Positions 6,093-8,310 of a stretch of DNA of 8,310 nucleotides are shown in pieces. This DNA comes from Phycisphaerales bacterium. GTDB lineage: Bacteria; Planctomycetota; Phycisphaerae; Phycisphaerales; UBA1924. Location: positions 1-8,310 of the forward strand of contig JAJDDL010000129.1 of the NCBI GenBank assembly GCA_029260335.1. The letters run 5' to 3'. The notes beneath the pieces are model-generated. The model was not told the DNA's origin, did no database searches, and saw only the letters and a program-made list of their open reading frames with translations. Position 1 is the first letter of the stretch, and each line of letters starts with the position of its first letter. A program made the translations under genes and the position numbers.

Positions 6093-6605
6093 TCAGGTCT
6101 CGGCGGGCACAGTGGGCTCCGGGGCGCGTGTCCAGGCGACTTCATCTGCTTTGATTTCTACCAGCGGCCTCTGCTGGTCGGTCGCGGCGCAGGTGATGTG
6201 CTCGATGCGAACCTGGAGTTCTGTGGCGGGGTGAGCGTCCCACTTGGACGCATCGACATGTCGTTTGGCCTGCGTGACGATGCAGAACTGGTCGTCTGAG
6301 AGATCAGAAATCAAACCAAACAACTGACTCTTGATTGCTTCGTCTTCTGAGGGCGTCCTCCACGCGAATGGTGCGCGAGGGAGGCGCATCAGCAAGGGGT
6401 CGGCCTCGTCATGCAGTCGGAGATTTCCCGCGTAGAGGCCAGCGCCAAACCCGTCGGTCGTTGGCTCGTTGTTGTCAGCGAACTCCTGGGCAGGCCGCAG
6501 GTCCTGGATCAACTGCAACGCCCAGGGGTTGGTCGCAAGCGTGCTTGCGCCAGCGAGCAGGAGGACGCTGAGGATCATCGTGATTCTGATGGCGATCCGT
6601 CGCAT
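6093..6605 (-). CDS. Secreted hypothetical protein
   Basis: This gene encodes 170 residues that I do not recognise. It opens with a classic signal peptide: basic MRRIAIR, a hydrophobic core ITMILSVLLLAGAS and a likely signal peptidase I site after STLA (about residue 24). There is no lipobox cysteine, so it is probably periplasmic or secreted. The mature part is ~146 residues with two cysteines (C108, C139) that could form a disulfide, and the C-terminal half looks strand-rich (ELQVRIEHITCAATDQQRPLVEIKADEVAW). AGGAGG (6618-6613) lies seven bases before ATG 6605, which settles the start. It is divergent from the dehydrogenase gene across 76 bp and is followed on the same strand by the coiled-coil gene. 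No promoter for this strand is obvious in the 76 bp. Confidence 0.82.
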   Translation of the reverse strand: MRRIAIRITMILSVLLLAGASTLATNPWALQLIQDLRPAQEFADNNEPTTDGFGAGLYAGNLRLHDEADPLLMRLPRAPFAWRTPSEDEAIKSQLFGLISDLSDDQFCIVTQAKRHVDASKWDAHPATELQVRIEHITCAATDQQRPLVEIKADEVAWTRAPEPTVPAET

Positions 6606-6669
6606 GAGTCGTCCTCCTGCTTGCTCAGATGCGCGGGGCCTGAGAGTCCGGCATGGAACGATCGTGTCC

Positions 6670-6675
6670 TATCCT
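6670..6675 (+). promoter_or_regulatory. Possible -10 box for a leaderless dehydrogenase mRNA
   Basis: TATCCT, the same -10 hexamer as in the predicted rplM promoter, lies six bases before ATG 6682. Transcription would then begin at or next to the start codon itself. There is no Shine-Dalgarno before this ATG, which fits a leaderless message. No good -35 box is present at 16-18 bases upstream (the sequence there is TCCGGC), so support rests on the -10 and its spacing alone. Confidence 0.35.
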
Positions 6676-6681
6676 CATTGC

Positions 6682-7725
6682 ATGCGAGCAATTGTCTGTA
6701 CGAAACAGGGACGGCCGGTCGCGCCGAACGTCGAACTGCAGCAGGATTGGGCCGAGGAGCGAGAGCCGGGCGCGGGGGAAGTCGCCATCCGGACGCTCGC
6801 GTCGGCATTCAATCACATGGACCTGTGGGTGGGCATGGGCGTGCCGGGGGTCGATCTGGAGTATCCACGGGTTTCGGGGTGCGATGCCTGCGGCGAGGTT
6901 ATCGCGGTTGGAGCCGGGCTCGACGCGTCGTGGGTGGGCCAGCGCGTGATTGTCAACGCGGCGGTGCGATTGCCCGAAAGGGAGCGGCCGGGAGATCCGC
7001 CGGGCTCGGCGCTTGCGCCGATCTATGAGTTGATCGGCGAGCACCACAACGGCATGTTTCGCGAGCGATTTGTCGTGCCCGCGGCGAACTGTGCGTTAGT
7101 AGGGGATGCGGACCCGGTGCAAGCCGCGGCGTTCGGGCTGACGACGTTGACCGCGTACTCGATGATGGTGACCAAGGGCGCGTTGCGCCCGGGCCAGAGC
7201 GTCTTGATCACCGGTATCGGCGGCGGGGTTGCGACCAGTGCGCTGGCGATCTGCAAGTGGCTTGGGTGTCCGGTCTGTGTGACTAGTCGCCACCAGTGGA
7301 AGCTCGACAAGGCAATGGAAGCGGGAGCCGATCACGGGGTGTTGGATGCGGGCGAGGATTGGTCTCGCGATGTTCGTGGCTGGACTGCCAAGCGCGGCGT
7401 GGACATGGCGGTCGATTCGATCGGCAAAGCAACGCACCTGAGTTGCATCAAGAGCCTGGCCAGAGGCGGGGCGTATGTAACGCCGGGCTGCACGACGGGG
7501 CCTGATGCGAAGACGGATTTGGCGCGGATCTTTTGGAATCAGCTCCGCATTCTGGGCAGCACGATGGGGTCGAACGACGAGTTTCGGGAGATCGCGTCGC
7601 TTTTCTGCGCGGGGCATCTTGGGGTGAGCGTGGATCAGGTGTTCAAGCCCGAGCAGTGCGTTCAGGCGTATGAGCGGCTGGAAGCTCAAGAGCAGTTCGG
7701 CAAGATCGTGGTTGATTGGCGGTAG
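6682..7725 (+). CDS. Zinc-type alcohol dehydrogenase / quinone oxidoreductase-like protein (MDR superfamily)
   Basis: This gene encodes 347 residues of the medium-chain dehydrogenase/reductase superfamily, an NAD(P)H-dependent cytoplasmic oxidoreductase of unknown substrate. The N-terminal GroES-like half has the typical AFNHMDLWVGMGVPG (42-56) and the lobe YPRVSGCDACGEVIAVGAG (61-79). The Rossmann half has AAFGLTTLTAYSMMV (149-163), GQSVLITGIGGGVATSALAICKWLG (171-195) with the dinucleotide-binding glycines, then TSRHQWKLDKAMEAGAD (201-217) and D242-D245 in GVDMAVDSIG. At residue 44 asparagine replaces the usual zinc cysteine, and C67-D68 stand where zinc enzymes have H-E. The four-cysteine structural-zinc motif is also absent (residues 88-130). 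It is therefore probably a zinc-free reductase rather than a true alcohol dehydrogenase. The frame is open back to 6469, but homology begins at ATG 6682. Confidence 0.92.
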   Translation: MRAIVCTKQGRPVAPNVELQQDWAEEREPGAGEVAIRTLASAFNHMDLWVGMGVPGVDLEYPRVSGCDACGEVIAVGAGLDASWVGQRVIVNAAVRLPERERPGDPPGSALAPIYELIGEHHNGMFRERFVVPAANCALVGDADPVQAAAFGLTTLTAYSMMVTKGALRPGQSVLITGIGGGVATSALAICKWLGCPVCVTSRHQWKLDKAMEAGADHGVLDAGEDWSRDVRGWTAKRGVDMAVDSIGKATHLSCIKSLARGGAYVTPGCTTGPDAKTDLARIFWNQLRILGSTMGSNDEFREIASLFCAGHLGVSVDQVFKPEQCVQAYERLEAQEQFGKIVVDWR

Positions 7726-7808
7726 AGACTGTCTGCTCCGGCGTGCATCTGGACCGATGCCACTCGCGTATCGACCCCGGTTATTGACTTGAACCCCAAG
7801 GAGAGCCC

Positions 7809-8264
7809 ATGACCCCTCGCAAGCGAAATGCAGGCCTGACGTGCGCGGTACTGACCGCGCTGGTTGCTTCTGTTGCGTTCATGAGTAGCGGGTCGCCCGC
7901 CGACGCGCAGGTGACGATCCAGCCCCGTCAACCCGGGCGTCAGTTTGCCGCGTGGGTCCCGCCGGGCGAATACACCGCCTTCGTCGTCACGACCAATGCG
8001 GACACTCGCAACTGGGCGATCTCGCTTCGCACGACCGACGGCCCATTCCCGATCATCGTCACGCCACAAGCCAATGTGATCATCCCCTTCGAGCAGGGCT
8101 GGAAGGTGACCGCCGACGCCGAGGTACGCCTCGTCTCCGAGCACATCCCCTTCGGCGACATCACCGCATTCAACCAGTTCTCCGAGGATAACCCCATCCT
8201 CTTCTCGGCATGGGGAATCACCAAGGCTGGGCCGGTGCGGTTTGTGTATCGCGAGGTGGAGTAA
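7809..8264 (+). CDS. Small secreted hypothetical protein
   Basis: This gene encodes 151 residues that I cannot assign to a known family. A signal peptide is clear: basic MTPRKRN, a hydrophobic core to about residue 25, and a likely signal peptidase I site after ADA (31-33), giving a mature protein of ~118 residues that begins QVTIQPRQ. The mature part alternates short hydrophobic strands with polar turns (GEYTAFVVTTNADTRNWAISLRTTDG, PFPIIVTPQANVIIPF), so a small beta-sandwich is plausible. It has no cysteines after cleavage. AAGGAG (7798-7803) lies five bases before ATG 7809 and fixes the start. It follows the dehydrogenase gene by 83 bp on the same strand. TTGACT at 7784-7789 is too close to the start codon to act as a -35 box for it. 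Confidence 0.85.
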   Translation: MTPRKRNAGLTCAVLTALVASVAFMSSGSPADAQVTIQPRQPGRQFAAWVPPGEYTAFVVTTNADTRNWAISLRTTDGPFPIIVTPQANVIIPFEQGWKVTADAEVRLVSEHIPFGDITAFNQFSEDNPILFSAWGITKAGPVRFVYREVE

Positions 8265-8274
8265 CCGGTCTTAA

Positions 8275-8310
8275 TCAGAACCCGGCGGGCAACTCCATCC
8301 CCAAGTGCTC
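8275..8310 (-). CDS. 3' end of a minus-strand gene cut by the window edge
   Basis: Eleven codons and a TGA stop can be read on the minus strand from the window edge, ending ...EHLGMELPAGF. All eleven third positions are G or C, as expected for coding sequence in this genome; the plus-strand reading in the same phase does not show this. The stop lies ten bases from the end of the convergent secreted-protein gene. The piece is too short to name. It may be a chance open stretch, so confidence is moderate. Confidence 0.45.
   Translation of the reverse strand, partial: EHLGMELPAGF

Noticed and set aside
7784..7789. TTGACT as a -35 box for the gene at 7809
   Set aside because: A -10 at normal spacing would fall on the start codon, and no -10-like sequence is there.
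7686..8144. Minus-strand open frame of 152 codons near the end
   Set aside because: It is antisense to the secreted-protein gene, which has a good ribosome site and a signal peptide.

Overview
This is a GC-rich bacterial chromosomal window of housekeeping and hypothetical genes. It probably comes from a planctomycete, most likely of the Phycisphaerae type. I infer that lineage from the GC-rich codon use, an S9 protein with a long acidic N-terminal extension, several membrane-anchored proteins of unknown function and intergenic palindromes. No marker gene in the window proves it. I see no phage, transposase, CRISPR, rRNA or tRNA.

Layout from left to right: a plus-strand hypothetical gene (224-1156) converges with a minus-strand membrane-anchored hypothetical gene (1255-2016). 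A palindrome lies between them. Next on the minus strand is the ribosomal operon rplM-rpsI (L13, 3167-2730; S9, 2664-2125). It has a plausible sigma-70-type promoter at 3312-3341, a structured leader of roughly 135 nt, a strong Shine-Dalgarno before rplM, and a textbook intrinsic terminator with a UUCG loop at 2059-2089. Divergent from it on the plus strand is a CPBP (CAAX protease / bacteriocin-processing type) intramembrane protease of 505 residues with an unusually long soluble N-terminal region (3473-4990).

The protease gene converges with two minus-strand genes: a secreted hypothetical protein (6605-6093) followed by a coiled-coil protein with a C-terminal membrane anchor (5973-5110). 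The convergent junction holds an 81-bp element (5009-5089) built of two palindromes with 12-bp terminal inverted repeats. Part of it is an intrinsic terminator for the minus-strand gene. Divergent from the secreted-protein gene is a zinc-type (MDR) alcohol dehydrogenase / quinone-oxidoreductase-like gene (6682-7725), perhaps leaderless. A small secreted hypothetical protein follows (7809-8264). The last 36 bases look like the 3' end of another minus-strand gene.

No pathway links all the genes. The most interesting signals are non-coding. First, the palindromes at 1213-1242 and 5009-5040 are related sequences on opposite strands, each at a convergent gene junction, which suggests a dispersed REP-like repeat family. 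Second, the rplM leader has several stems, one ending four bases before the Shine-Dalgarno, which makes it a candidate site for L13 autoregulation.
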